64,000 bases of DNA from an uncultured Bacteroidales bacterium (GCA_902799655.1 CADCBH010000003.1:62001-126000); one strand, 5' to 3'; counted from the first letter of the stretch, positions 18,471 through 27,381 are shown. Numbers and translations: made by a program. The notes: a model not told the origin generated them from the letters alone.

Positions 18471-19736
18471 ATGAAAAAGTTAAGCATGTTCTATTCGCTG
18501 GTGGCAGCATTGATGCTCAGCACCGCATTCTCTTCGTGTTCGAAGGACGATGACAAAACTGTTCCGGATCCTCCAAAGACTGTTTACCACTACGACCTGA
18601 CTGTTGTTGCAGGCAATCATGGTGGTATGAGCAAGGATAAGTCGCACATCACACTGAGTGTTGCCTCGTTGAGTGATGCTACCCAGACCATCAGTTTTGA
18701 AGGCAAAGGATCAGAAATCACGAACTACACGATGGAGAGCATCACTGACGGAAAGTATTACTATCAGGTGCCTGTATCTAGTGACCGTTTCTCTAAATTG
18801 CAGTTTAAGGACAACAAGATGACTGTCGTTCAGGAACAGAAGTTCCAGGAGAATACCTATAAAGCCCGTAACTACACCCATGCCTGGACTGGTGACAATA
18901 CACTGGTCATCATGTCCACAGACGGTGATCATAAGAATGTGATGTGGACCAAGTTGAATACAACAAACATGACTATTACTGGTGAGGGCACCTTGTCTGT
19001 TAAGGTTGCAGAAGGCTATAATGTGCTTACCACCAGTGGCGTCTTGGCATACCGTAAGAGTGACAACAAATTGTTCTACTTCTATTACAACAAGAAGGAA
19101 ACCAGCGGTAGTAGCAAGACGTCAAACGAGCCCTTCTTCCGTATTGCTGTTCTCAATCCCCAGACGATGGCCGTCGAGCAGGAGATTGTTAACAAGGAAG
19201 CTGCCCAGATGACAGGTTCAGCCTATGGTGAATTGTTGCAGCAGACTGTATTCTTCGACGAAGCAGACAATCTGTACCTCTCAGCTTTTAGTTCGGTCAA
19301 CAAGAAGAACATTGGTAAACTGTTGCGTATCAAGAAAGGCACTTTCGACTTCGAAGAAGGTTACAACGCCTTCCCTGAGGCTAAAGGTAAGTTGTTGACC
19401 ATTCAGTATTTGGGCAATGGCAAGGTGTTGGCATACTCTGGCGATAATGCCATTGGCTCAAGCATTGGCGATGTGGCCTACTACTATTCCATTATCGATG
19501 TGAACAGTAAGTCAAGCACAAGGCTGGCCTATAATGGTGTCGAGATTCCTTATAGCAGCGGTAGCTTCTCGCAGCGCTCAGTATTCAATGCCAACGAGAA
19601 GAAGGCTTACTTTGGTGTGAATACTGCCGACGAACAGTGCATTTACATCTATGACGCAGCAACAGGCAATGTGACGAAGGGTGTATCAATTGCTGCTGGT
19701 TATTACTTTGACCAGATTCGACTTTTCGAAGACTAA
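18471..19736 (+). CDS. DUF4374 surface lipoprotein, candidate corrinoid-binding partner of BtuB
   Basis: A 421-residue lipoprotein. The lipobox ends in FSSC with the lipidated cysteine at residue 23, and the next residues SKDDDK are an acidic run of the kind that exports lipoproteins to the cell surface in Bacteroidota. The mature part is rich in short beta-strands with repeated blade-like segments (for example YTHAWTGDNTLVIMS), suggesting a beta-propeller; I recognise it as DUF4374. It follows btuB by 55 bases with no terminator between them. A surface propeller next to BtuB recalls BtuG, the corrinoid-capturing lipoprotein of Bacteroides, so a similar role is inferred. It is not an obvious sequence homologue of BtuG. 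Confidence 0.75.
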   Translation: MKKLSMFYSLVAALMLSTAFSSCSKDDDKTVPDPPKTVYHYDLTVVAGNHGGMSKDKSHITLSVASLSDATQTISFEGKGSEITNYTMESITDGKYYYQVPVSSDRFSKLQFKDNKMTVVQEQKFQENTYKARNYTHAWTGDNTLVIMSTDGDHKNVMWTKLNTTNMTITGEGTLSVKVAEGYNVLTTSGVLAYRKSDNKLFYFYYNKKETSGSSKTSNEPFFRIAVLNPQTMAVEQEIVNKEAAQMTGSAYGELLQQTVFFDEADNLYLSAFSSVNKKNIGKLLRIKKGTFDFEEGYNAFPEAKGKLLTIQYLGNGKVLAYSGDNAIGSSIGDVAYYYSIIDVNSKSSTRLAYNGVEIPYSSGSFSQRSVFNANEKKAYFGVNTADEQCIYIYDAATGNVTKGVSIAAGYYFDQIRLFED

Positions 19737-19754
19737 TCCTTTTTTTCAATTACT

Positions 19755-20441
19755 ATGAGAACACCCGTATCATTCCTTTCGTTAGGTCCTGGCGACCCTG
19801 AGCTGTTGACGCTCAAGGCCGTCAAGGCCTTACGAGAGGCTGATGTTGTTGTGGTGCCTTGTACACACAACCATTCAAGGGCTGCAGAGATTATCCTTGA
19901 CTGGTGTGACGAGGCGAAGATGTACCGCTATGAACTGCCAATGCTGAAAGACCGCAGGGCAGTCAATGAGGTGTATGCTGATATTTGTCACCATATCGGG
20001 TCTTGGTACGACGAAGGGCGTCGGGTGGCTGTTGCCGTTGAAGGTGACGTCAGCATCTATGCTTCTATCCATTATGTGATGGACGAACTGATGCGGAGAG
20101 ATATTCCTATTGTCCAGTGTGCCGGAATACCCTCGTTTATTGCTGCAGCAGGTATGGCCCATCTCTCACTGGTCAGCCAGCAACAGCGCCTTGTCGTGTT
20201 GCCAGGAGATGCTGATACAAAGACCCTACAGCTCTTGGTGTCCAGCAATCATGTGGTTGTCGTGATGAAGCTGTCACAGTGTGCTGAGGCCTTCAAAGAT
20301 TTCATGCGCCAGAATCCCAGTATCGTCTGTCATTACTTCGAGAATGTGGGGACCTCAGAGGCTTTTCATACCACACGGCGTGATGAGATTTTGTCCCGCC
20401 AAATACCTTATTTTTCACTTTGTATCCTATTCCCTGCTTGA
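19755..20441 (+). CDS. cobI: Precorrin-2 C20-methyltransferase
   Basis: A 228-residue SAM-dependent methyltransferase of the corrin/porphyrin (tetrapyrrole methylase) family. It opens with VSFLSLGPGDPELLTLKAVKAL, the classic CobI/CbiL GxGPGDPE start, and contains EGDVSIYASIHYVMDEL, matching the GDpsly motif of these enzymes, and AGIPSFIAAAG. It should add the C20 methyl group to (cobalt-)precorrin-2. The gene lies 18 bases after DUF4374 and 30 before cobB. The name cbiL would apply if the pathway is the early-cobalt (anaerobic) one, which the nearby CbiD suggests. Confidence 0.86.
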   Translation: MRTPVSFLSLGPGDPELLTLKAVKALREADVVVVPCTHNHSRAAEIILDWCDEAKMYRYELPMLKDRRAVNEVYADICHHIGSWYDEGRRVAVAVEGDVSIYASIHYVMDELMRRDIPIVQCAGIPSFIAAAGMAHLSLVSQQQRLVVLPGDADTKTLQLLVSSNHVVVVMKLSQCAEAFKDFMRQNPSIVCHYFENVGTSEAFHTTRRDEILSRQIPYFSLCILFPA

Positions 20442-20471
20442 GTTTGCGATTTTTTTTGTAATTTCGCAGCC

Positions 20472-21731
20472 ATGAACAACGCTTTCTTAATCGCAGCACC
20501 TACGAGTGGCTCTGGCAAGACGACAGTCTCGCGAGGACTGATGGCGTTGTTGACAGCCAAGGGGTATCAGGTGCAACCCTTTAAGTGCGGCCCCGACTAT
20601 ATCGACACCAAGTTCCACGAAGCGGTGTGCCATCGCCCCAGCGTCAACCTCGATACCTTTATGGCTACGCCGGAACATGTCAGCGAACTCTTTGCCCGCT
20701 ATGGTGCAGATGCTGATATCTGTATCGTTGAAGGTATGATGGGACTGTTCGACGGTTACGATCGCGACAAGGGCTCGTCTGCCGAGATAGCTAGCGTGTT
20801 AGGCCTTCCTGTGGTATTGGTAGTCGATGCGAAGTCGGCAGCCTATTCGATGGCTCCGCTGTTGCAGGGCTTTGTCAATTTCCGCAAGGATGTGCATATC
20901 GCTGGTGTCATATTCAATAAGATAGGCAGCGAACGCCACTATCAGATGCTTCTTCAAGTATGCGACGACTTGGGTATCACATGCTTTGGCTATCTGCCCA
21001 AGCAAACTGCATTGGAGCAGGGCTCGCGCTATCTTGGCCTTGACTATTCCAAAGAGGCAGAGAGCCGCGAGCTCGTTAGTCTGTTGCAGGCACATGTCGA
21101 TTGGCAAGCCCTAAGTACGCTGACAGTCCGAAGGCGTCGGACTGTGAGTCCGAAGGCATCGGACTGCGAGTCCGAAGGCGTCGGACTGCATGCAATGATA
21201 GCTCGTAACAGCGACTCCTTTGCTTTTCTCTATCAGGAAAGAATGGATGCTTTTGCATCGACCCGCTTTTTTGACCCAGAGAAGGATGTGCCTTGTCTTG
21301 ACAATATTGATATGCTTTATCTGCCTGGAGGCTATCCCGAGAAGCATTTGGAGGCTCTGGTGGCTAATGAGGCTTGCCGCAAGGCCATCAAGGACTATGC
21401 AGAACGGGGTGGGCGAGTGGTTGCCGAGTGTGGTGGCATGATGTATCTCTGCGAGGCCATTGTGACCGATGAGGGCGAGTATCCTATGTGTGGCGTGCTG
21501 CCCTATCGTATCACAGCCCGTCAGGCAGACAGGAAACTTTCATTAGGCTATCGCCGTTTCGAACTCGATGGCAAGGAATATCGCGGTCATGAGTTCCATT
21601 ATACGCAGTTCCTGGGCGAGAAGCCGCAGTCAGTCACCCAGGTGTATAATGCCAAGGGAGAACCTGTGGAGACCCCCGTCTTCAAGTATCAAAACGTGCT
21701 GGCGAGCTATACGCATCTCTATCAGCTATGA
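20472..21731 (+). CDS. cobB: Cobyrinic acid a,c-diamide synthase (CobB/CbiA) with an inserted repeat
   Basis: A 419-residue ATP- and glutamine-dependent amidase that amidates the a and c side chains of (cobalt-)cobyrinic acid. The P-loop TSGSGKTT is at residues 11-18 and the C-terminal glutamine amidotransferase domain has its nucleophile at C320 (VVAECGGMMYL). The inter-domain linker at residues 218-240 is encoded by three tandem 22-bp palindromic repeats and is unusually basic and polar (VRRRRTVSPKASD). The frame stays open because three copies total 66 bases. Its stop overlaps the cobQ start (ATGA). In an anaerobic pathway the name would be cbiA. Confidence 0.92.
   Translation: MNNAFLIAAPTSGSGKTTVSRGLMALLTAKGYQVQPFKCGPDYIDTKFHEAVCHRPSVNLDTFMATPEHVSELFARYGADADICIVEGMMGLFDGYDRDKGSSAEIASVLGLPVVLVVDAKSAAYSMAPLLQGFVNFRKDVHIAGVIFNKIGSERHYQMLLQVCDDLGITCFGYLPKQTALEQGSRYLGLDYSKEAESRELVSLLQAHVDWQALSTLTVRRRRTVSPKASDCESEGVGLHAMIARNSDSFAFLYQERMDAFASTRFFDPEKDVPCLDNIDMLYLPGGYPEKHLEALVANEACRKAIKDYAERGGRVVAECGGMMYLCEAIVTDEGEYPMCGVLPYRITARQADRKLSLGYRRFELDGKEYRGHEFHYTQFLGEKPQSVTQVYNAKGEPVETPVFKYQNVLASYTHLYQL
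21125..21190 (+). repeat. Three tandem 22-bp palindromic repeats inside cobB
   Basis: Units at 21125-21146, 21147-21168 and 21169-21190. Each has AGTCCGA, a 5-base loop (AGGCG, AGGCA, AGGCG), TCGGACT and a 3-base spacer. Each unit is a 7-bp hairpin, and neighbouring half-units can also pair across the spacers. Because 22 is not a multiple of 3, each copy is read in a different frame (RRRRTV, SPKASD, ESEGVG). Confidence 0.95.
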
Positions 21732-23188
21732 AACGACTTCATCCGATTATGTTGGCAGGTACAGGCAGTGACGTGGGTAAGAGCGTCATTGCTGCAGCAC
21801 TTTGTCGCATCTTCAGGCAGGATGGCTACAGTCCGGCTCCTTTCAAGGCTCAGAATATGGCTCTCAACAGCTATGCCACGCCTGATGGCCTGGAGATAGG
21901 ACGCGCCCAAGCGGTACAGGCAGAAGCTGCTGGCATCCCCTGTCATACGGATATGAACCCGCTGCTTCTGAAACCCAACTCCGACCATACTTCCCAGGTT
22001 GTACTCAATGGTAAGCCTATTGGCAACCGCGATGCGTACGACTTCTGGCGTCGAGGTGAGAAGGGTGGGGTGCAAGGAGCAGGCCTTGACTTCCGCAAGG
22101 AGGTCTGCATGGCCTTCGATCGCTTGGCTTCTCGCTACAATCCAATCGTGATGGAGGGCGCAGGCAGCATCTCTGAGATGAATCTGAAGGATACCGACCT
22201 CGTGAATCTTCCGATGGCCTGTCATGCTGGTGCTGATGTCGTCTTGGTGGGTGATATTGACAGAGGTGGCGTCTTTGCTTCCGTCTATGGCAGCATCATG
22301 TTGCAGACACCTGAAGACCGCCAGCTCATCAAAGGTATTGTCATCAATAAGTTCAGGGGCGACATGCGCCTGTTCGATGAGGGACGACGTATGCTGGAAG
22401 ACATCTGTGGCATCCCCGTCCTTGGTGTCGTACCCTATTTCAAGGATATCTATATTGAAGAGGAAGACTCGGTAAGCCTTGAGAAGAAACGACGCGAACT
22501 GGCTGAGGGTAAGGTGAACATTGCTGTCGTACTGTTGCGCCATATCTCGAACTTCACCGACTTCGATACACTGGAGCGCGACCCTCGTGTCAACCTCTTC
22601 TATACCAGTAATGTGGCAGACATCAGCCAGTCGGACATCATCATACTGCCAGGAACGAAATCCACTTTGGACGACTTGTCGGAGCTGCGCCGCAATGGTT
22701 GTGCACAGGCTATCCAGCGCGCCCATTGTGAGGGGAAAATGGTGGTTGGTATCTGTGGAGGCTATCAGATGCTGGGCCAGACAGTCAGCGACCCTGAAGG
22801 TATCGAGGGCAACATTGCCACTCTGCCAGGCCTTGGACTCCTGCCCATCCATACCACGATGACACCAGAGAAGACAACGCGCCAGGTGACCTTCCAGTTT
22901 GATGGACAGACATGCCAGGGCTACGAGATTCATCAAGGCGTCAGCACGACAGGTGAAGCCATCCTGCAGACAGACCATTGTATCGGTACCTATATTCACG
23001 GCATCCTTGACAATGCTCCCGTGATAGAATATCTTCTCAGGAAAACAGGGAAGGGGCCTCGTGAGGCAATGGCCTCTGCGAACAGCTATGCTGACTTCAA
23101 AGAACAGCAATACGACAAGCTGGCTGACCATGTGCGCCAGCATGTGGACATCAACAGACTCTATCAAATCCTATCCGACAATGATTAA
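21728..23188 (+). CDS. cobQ: Cobyric acid synthase (CobQ/CbiP)
   Basis: A 486-residue enzyme that amidates the b, d, e and g side chains of adenosyl-cobyrinic diamide to give adenosylcobyric acid. The N-terminal dethiobiotin-synthetase-like domain starts with MLAGTGSDVGKS (residues 8-19) and includes AQNMALNSYAT (41-51). The C-terminal amidotransferase domain has C343 in GICGGYQMLG and a late catalytic His in GTYIHGILD. The length matches the family. It overlaps cobB by 4 bases and cobD by 8, a tightly coupled operon. Confidence 0.95.
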   Translation: MKRLHPIMLAGTGSDVGKSVIAAALCRIFRQDGYSPAPFKAQNMALNSYATPDGLEIGRAQAVQAEAAGIPCHTDMNPLLLKPNSDHTSQVVLNGKPIGNRDAYDFWRRGEKGGVQGAGLDFRKEVCMAFDRLASRYNPIVMEGAGSISEMNLKDTDLVNLPMACHAGADVVLVGDIDRGGVFASVYGSIMLQTPEDRQLIKGIVINKFRGDMRLFDEGRRMLEDICGIPVLGVVPYFKDIYIEEEDSVSLEKKRRELAEGKVNIAVVLLRHISNFTDFDTLERDPRVNLFYTSNVADISQSDIIILPGTKSTLDDLSELRRNGCAQAIQRAHCEGKMVVGICGGYQMLGQTVSDPEGIEGNIATLPGLGLLPIHTTMTPEKTTRQVTFQFDGQTCQGYEIHQGVSTTGEAILQTDHCIGTYIHGILDNAPVIEYLLRKTGKGPREAMASANSYADFKEQQYDKLADHVRQHVDINRLYQILSDND

Positions 23189-24161
23189 GGGACACGGAGA
23201 CGATTCATATCAGTACCCGCACATTGAGACGGACTTCTCGTCGAACATCTGTGCCAACGGCAACCACCAAGTGCTGATGGCACACTTGGCTACTTGTCCT
23301 CATCTGATAGACCACTACCCTGAACCTGAGGCATGGTCGTTAGAGCGGATGATAGCTGAAAAGCACGGCTTGGACCCGTCACAGGTCATCGTGACCAGCG
23401 GAGCTACTGAGGCTATCTACCTCATTGCACAGGCTTTTCCCTTCTCTGCGGAGATTCCCAAACCAACCTTCAGCGAGTATGAAGACGCCTGTACGATGTT
23501 TCCACGGACAGACACGGCCCATCGCATGCTGTGGCTTTGCAATCCCAATAATCCGACAGGTGATGTCTATGACCAGTCGGTTATCGACAGCATGCTGGCG
23601 CGATACGACCTGCTGGTGGTCGATCAGTCCTATGAATACTATACCGACCGTTTCGTGATGAATCCACAATGGGCGGCACGGATGCCCAACGTGATTCAGA
23701 TTCACTCGCTGACCAAGACCTACTGTGTGCCAGGTCTGCGACTGGGCTATATCACGACCCACCGTTCACTGGCAGAGCATATCCGTCTTTACCTGCGCCC
23801 CTGGAGCGTTTCAGCACTCTCTGTTGAGGCTGGCAAGTTCCTGCTGCAGCACGACGATTTGCGCTGTACACCCAATCTGAATGAAGCGATGCGCCTCAGA
23901 GATATGCTGGAGCAGATTGATGGCATCCTGACGCAGGAGACGAATACCAACTTCATGCTGTGTCAGTTTGAATCGGGCTCTGCGTCACATCTGAAGGATT
24001 ATCTGGCACGCAAGCACCAGATGCTGATTCGTGACGCATCGAATTTCCGCGGACTGACTGCCCGCCATTTCCGCATTGCTGCGCAACAACCCCACGAGAA
24101 CGATGCCTTGGTGGAGGCTATCAAGGCATATATGAAGGAACAGACATGTACGAAGCAGTAA
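23181..24161 (+). CDS. cobD: Threonine-phosphate decarboxylase (CobD)
   Basis: A 326-residue PLP enzyme of the class I/II aminotransferase fold. The lysine that binds PLP is K179 in HSLTKTYCVPGLRLGY, NPNNPTG is at 121-127, and VTSGATEAIYL at 71-81 contacts the cofactor phosphate. In the cobalamin context it should decarboxylate L-threonine phosphate to (R)-1-aminopropan-2-ol phosphate, the linker of the nucleotide loop. HisC is the main alternative by sequence alone, but the position between cobQ and cbiB argues for CobD. I chose the ATG at 23181, inside the end of cobQ, because the 40 codons further upstream read as out-of-frame cobQ. It overlaps cbiB by 16 bases. Confidence 0.88.
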   Translation: MIKGHGDDSYQYPHIETDFSSNICANGNHQVLMAHLATCPHLIDHYPEPEAWSLERMIAEKHGLDPSQVIVTSGATEAIYLIAQAFPFSAEIPKPTFSEYEDACTMFPRTDTAHRMLWLCNPNNPTGDVYDQSVIDSMLARYDLLVVDQSYEYYTDRFVMNPQWAARMPNVIQIHSLTKTYCVPGLRLGYITTHRSLAEHIRLYLRPWSVSALSVEAGKFLLQHDDLRCTPNLNEAMRLRDMLEQIDGILTQETNTNFMLCQFESGSASHLKDYLARKHQMLIRDASNFRGLTARHFRIAAQQPHENDALVEAIKAYMKEQTCTKQ

Positions 24162-25069
24162 TCCCTCTTCTTGTTGCCATTGTCTTCGACTGGTGGCTGG
24201 GTGACCCTTCGTGGTTGCCACATCCCATTGTGGGCTATGGTAAGATGATAGCCTTTGGTGAGAAGCATCTCAACAAAGACCGTCATCGTCAGTTGAAAGG
24301 TGCCTTGATGGCTCTCTTCCTGATTGCCGCAGTCTTTGTAGGCGTATGGTCTCTCCTTTTTATCCTTCCGCCATATTGGCGGGCTGGGATAAGTACCCTT
24401 CTCATCTTCTTCTGTCTCGCAGGAACCACCCTCATTCGTGAGGTTCGAGAGGTATTTCGGGCTGTTGACCGTTCCTTGGAGGAGGGCAGGAAACAGGTGG
24501 CTCGTATCGTGGGACGCGATACCTCAGAACTCTCTGCTCAGGAGATTCGCACAGCGGCACTGGAAACATTGGCTGAGAATCTGAGTGATGGTGTCATTGC
24601 CCCTCTGTTCTGGTTGGCTGTGGGCGGTGTGCCTGCTATGGCAGCCTATAAGATGGTCAACACGCTTGATTCGATGATAGGCTACCAGACAGAACGCTAC
24701 AAAGATTTCGGCTGTTGGGCTGCCCATATCGACGATATTGCCAACTATATCCCTGCCCGTCTGACGGCTCTGCTGATGGTGATCGCCGTTGGGCGACCGC
24801 ATCTTGCAGGCTTTGTATGGCGCAATGGTCGTCAACACGCCAGTCCCAATAGCGGATATCCTGAGGCTGCCTTGGCAGGTATTCTCGATTGTCGCTTCGG
24901 AGGCCCTCACTATTATTTTGGCGAACTCTTCGACAAACCTTATATCGGCACCAACGGGCGACTGCTGACCACTCAGGATATGAAAACTGCCGTATGGGTG
25001 AACCGTACGGCAGAAATATTGATGATTGTCTTGGTGGCTGGTGTGCTCATGCTCAGAAGTACTTGGTAA
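24146..25069 (+). CDS. cbiB: Adenosylcobinamide-phosphate synthase (CbiB)
   Basis: A 307-residue inner-membrane protein that attaches aminopropanol phosphate to adenosylcobyric acid. The family start is clear: DWWLGDPSWLPHPIVGYGKMI. Further motifs are ETLAENLSDGVIAPLFW and YKMVNTLDSMIGYQ in the middle and NSGYPEAALAGIL near the end. About four or five hydrophobic spans are visible. The start overlaps cobD by 16 bases. Its 3' end overlaps the convergent cobT gene by 17 bases, with no terminator in between. Confidence 0.94.
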   Translation: MYEAVIPLLVAIVFDWWLGDPSWLPHPIVGYGKMIAFGEKHLNKDRHRQLKGALMALFLIAAVFVGVWSLLFILPPYWRAGISTLLIFFCLAGTTLIREVREVFRAVDRSLEEGRKQVARIVGRDTSELSAQEIRTAALETLAENLSDGVIAPLFWLAVGGVPAMAAYKMVNTLDSMIGYQTERYKDFGCWAAHIDDIANYIPARLTALLMVIAVGRPHLAGFVWRNGRQHASPNSGYPEAALAGILDCRFGGPHYYFGELFDKPYIGTNGRLLTTQDMKTAVWVNRTAEILMIVLVAGVLMLRSTW

Positions 25070-26099
25070 TCTTCGCATTGTCGAAGTTGTTCATCTCGTT
25101 GACCATTCTCACTGCACTGTCAATGATGGGGAAGGCACACAATGCTCCTGTTCCCTCGCCCAGTCGCAGTCCCAAATGAAGCAGAGGCTTGGCATCCACG
25201 ATGTCGAGCATCCTTTTGTGTCCGCTCTCGTCACCGCAATGGGTGAATATCATATACTCTTGAGCGGCAGGGTAGAGGCGGATGGCTGTAATGGCGCAGG
25301 CAGTCATGATGAATCCGTCTATTAAGACAACCAGATGTTGTTCAGCAGCCCGTAACATTGCCCCGATAGCTGCAATCATCTCAAAACCGCCAAAGTAGAA
25401 AAGAGGGCTGACGGCAGAAGGCTGAGGGAAGAGCTGGTGATAGTGTGATACTGCCTGAGAGAGAATGTCGTACTTATGGCGAATCCCGTCATTGTTGAGT
25501 CCTGCTCCTGCTCCGATACATTCCTGTAAAGGAATTTGGCCAAATAGGTGCATCCAGATGCTCGAAGGTGAGGTGTTGCCAATGCCCATCTCGCCAATGG
25601 AGAGTACACGACAGTCCTCAGCGACACAGTCATCAACTAAATCGACGCCAACCTGAATGGCTTTGTCAAATTCTTCTTTGCTCATCGCTGACTCATAGAG
25701 GAAGTTCTTTGTACCTCGTGCTATTTTGCGGTCGATAATGCCTTCGACATGAGAGAGGTCATAGTCCACACCAACATCAACGATGCGCAAATGAAAACCA
25801 TGCTGGCGACAGAACATATTGACGCCTCCTCCGCCACGTGTGAAGTTTATCATCTGTTGCCAGGTAACCTCACGCGGTGACACACTGACACCTTCACGTT
25901 CGATACCGTGGTCACCACCCAATAACAGATGACAGGGATGTGCCAACGAGGGTTTCAGCGTATGTTGGATGAGACAGATCTGTGTAGCCAGCTCCTCCAA
26001 ACGTCCCAATGAACCCTTAGGCTTGTTCAGATTGTCGATCTTTTGCTGTATCTTTCCTGCTATTGACTTGTCTGTAGGTTGTATGTCGAATGTTTTCAT
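25053..26099 (-). CDS. cobT: Nicotinate-nucleotide-dimethylbenzimidazole phosphoribosyltransferase
   Basis: A 348-residue cytoplasmic enzyme that makes alpha-ribazole phosphate (or the equivalent with another lower base) from nicotinate mononucleotide. It has KPKGSLGRLEELA near the start (about 27-40), a central GEMGIGNTS motif, and the late segment LGLRLGEGTGA in which E315 matches the catalytic glutamate of the family. It overlaps cobU upstream by 4 bases and is the last gene of cobS-cobU-cobT. No bza or bluB genes are seen, so the lower base cannot be predicted here. Confidence 0.95.
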   Translation of the reverse strand: MKTFDIQPTDKSIAGKIQQKIDNLNKPKGSLGRLEELATQICLIQHTLKPSLAHPCHLLLGGDHGIEREGVSVSPREVTWQQMINFTRGGGGVNMFCRQHGFHLRIVDVGVDYDLSHVEGIIDRKIARGTKNFLYESAMSKEEFDKAIQVGVDLVDDCVAEDCRVLSIGEMGIGNTSPSSIWMHLFGQIPLQECIGAGAGLNNDGIRHKYDILSQAVSHYHQLFPQPSAVSPLFYFGGFEMIAAIGAMLRAAEQHLVVLIDGFIMTACAITAIRLYPAAQEYMIFTHCGDESGHKRMLDIVDAKPLLHLGLRLGEGTGALCAFPIIDSAVRMVNEMNNFDNAKITKYF

Positions 26100-26605
26100 T
26101 TTACCTTTACTGCTATGCCCGATACCATTAATATTACCTCATCTGCTTTTTGTGCTATATACTGGTTGATCCATCCTTGCAGGTCGGTAAACTTGCGCTG
26201 TAAGGCATTGTCGCTGACACCTCCCAGACCAATCTCGTTGGTTACGAAGATAAAAGTAGCATCCTGCTTAGTGAAGGTGTCCAGCTCTGCCTTTGCCTCC
26301 TGCAACGACTGCTCCACGTTGGAGTCGTTGGCAAAGAAGATATTGGTCAGCCATAGTGTCACACAGTCAATGACTGCTACGCGCCCTGTCAGACTGATAC
26401 GGCTGAGCTGGCGTTCCTCCTCGATGTTGGTCCACTCTGGCCCGCGACGCTCCTGATGACGGCGCACCCGTTCGCGAAATTCATCGTCCCATATATGGGC
26501 TGTTGCTACATAGACAGGTGTCTTGCTGAGGCTGAGTGCTAGCTCCTCTGCCTTGCCGCTCTTTCCAGAGCGCTGACCGCCAGTAATCAGAATGATTCGT
26601 TTCAT
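26096..26605 (-). CDS. cobU: Adenosylcobinamide kinase / adenosylcobinamide-phosphate guanylyltransferase
   Basis: A 169-residue bifunctional enzyme that phosphorylates adenosylcobinamide and then makes adenosylcobinamide-GDP. The P-loop GGQRSGKS is at residues 9-16, and H50 in RVRRHQERRGPEW is the likely guanylylated histidine. DCVTLWLTN and VTNEIGLGGV are further family motifs. The frame is open 55 codons upstream, but the ATG at 26605 gives the normal N-terminus (MKRIILITGGQRSGKS) and a 4-base overlap with cobS; the upstream part is cobS read out of frame. It allows salvage of imported cobinamide. Confidence 0.94.
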   Translation of the reverse strand: MKRIILITGGQRSGKSGKAEELALSLSKTPVYVATAHIWDDEFRERVRRHQERRGPEWTNIEEERQLSRISLTGRVAVIDCVTLWLTNIFFANDSNVEQSLQEAKAELDTFTKQDATFIFVTNEIGLGGVSDNALQRKFTDLQGWINQYIAQKADEVILMVSGIAVKVK

Positions 26606-27381
26606 ATTGCGCAAACTACTAAATATACAGTCAACTCTACCAGTAGGCATACTGCGCCGCAACAGTCTCCTGTATAGCCTCTCAGCCTGTTCCAAATGAG
26701 CAGATAGAGCAGGTACATCACCAGACAAGGTAGGAAGATGACCAATTCCCAGTTGATACCCGTCCACCATAAATAGGCTGCCATGGGCACCAGTCCCTGA
26801 ATCGCCAAGCTGATGCCTGCCTGCCAGTTCATCTTGCGGTAGATGGTTTTGTTCTTGGCCTCCTCTTCCGTTCGTGCATAGGGCATCATCATGATGAGCT
26901 GGGCCGTCACCATCTTGGCATAGGGGTCTGCTGCAGCAATGGTCATTGCCGCCAGTTGCGGTGGCATGCTATAGAGCACTGTTGCCAAAAGCAGCTCGTA
27001 GGCGATGAGGCCCAATACGCCATAGGTGCCAATGTGCGAATCTTTCATGATGGAGAGAATACGAGAGCGGTCATGACCACCTCCTCCAAAGCCATCCAGG
27101 AAGTCGGCCAATCCGTCTTCGTGCAGCGCACCTGTCAGCAGTAATCTCGCTATGATGGCTACTACCACTGCTACGGCATAAGGCAGATACATGCTGCCTA
27201 TCCATAGCGTCAAGGCCATTGCCGCTCCTGTCAGCCATCCTGCCAGTGGCCAATGCTCCACCACCGTCTTATAACACTCCTTTGGTGGCTGGTGCAGTCG
27301 CCAGAAAGGCAGACGGGTGAAGAAGATCAGTGCCGCCCAAATTCTGTCGTACCATCGTGTATGGTTAATGCTCGTAATCAT
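26602..27381 (-). CDS. cobS: Adenosylcobinamide-GDP ribazoletransferase (cobalamin synthase)
   Basis: A 259-residue multi-span membrane protein that joins adenosylcobinamide-GDP to alpha-ribazole (phosphate). It has the family start AALIFFTRLPFWR and the acidic metal-binding segment GALHEDGLADFLDGFGGGGHDR, followed by SIMKDSHIGTYG. An in-frame ATG at 27402 exists, but the predicted transcription start falls after it, so the ATG at 27381 is chosen. It is the first gene of cobS-cobU-cobT, driven by the minus-strand side of the symmetric promoter at 27396-27431, and its predicted leader is only about 14 bases. Confidence 0.93.
   Translation of the reverse strand: MITSINHTRWYDRIWAALIFFTRLPFWRLHQPPKECYKTVVEHWPLAGWLTGAAMALTLWIGSMYLPYAVAVVVAIIARLLLTGALHEDGLADFLDGFGGGGHDRSRILSIMKDSHIGTYGVLGLIAYELLLATVLYSMPPQLAAMTIAAADPYAKMVTAQLIMMMPYARTEEEAKNKTIYRKMNWQAGISLAIQGLVPMAAYLWWTGINWELVIFLPCLVMYLLYLLIWNRLRGYTGDCCGAVCLLVELTVYLVVCAI

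Noticed and set aside
21125..21190. CRISPR-like array
   Set aside because: The repeats are directly adjacent with 3-base spacers and lie in a coding sequence; there are no unique spacers or cas genes.
21722..23167. A 481-codon open frame on the minus strand opposite cobQ
   Set aside because: It lies exactly over cobQ, whose motifs (GTGSDVGKS, GICGGYQMLG) and operon overlaps are clear. The antisense translation shows no domain, and long mirror frames are common with this codon use.
23061..23180. An upstream extension of cobD by 40 codons
   Set aside because: The extra codons are cobQ in another frame; the ATG at 23181 gives a normal N-terminus and the short overlap seen throughout this operon.
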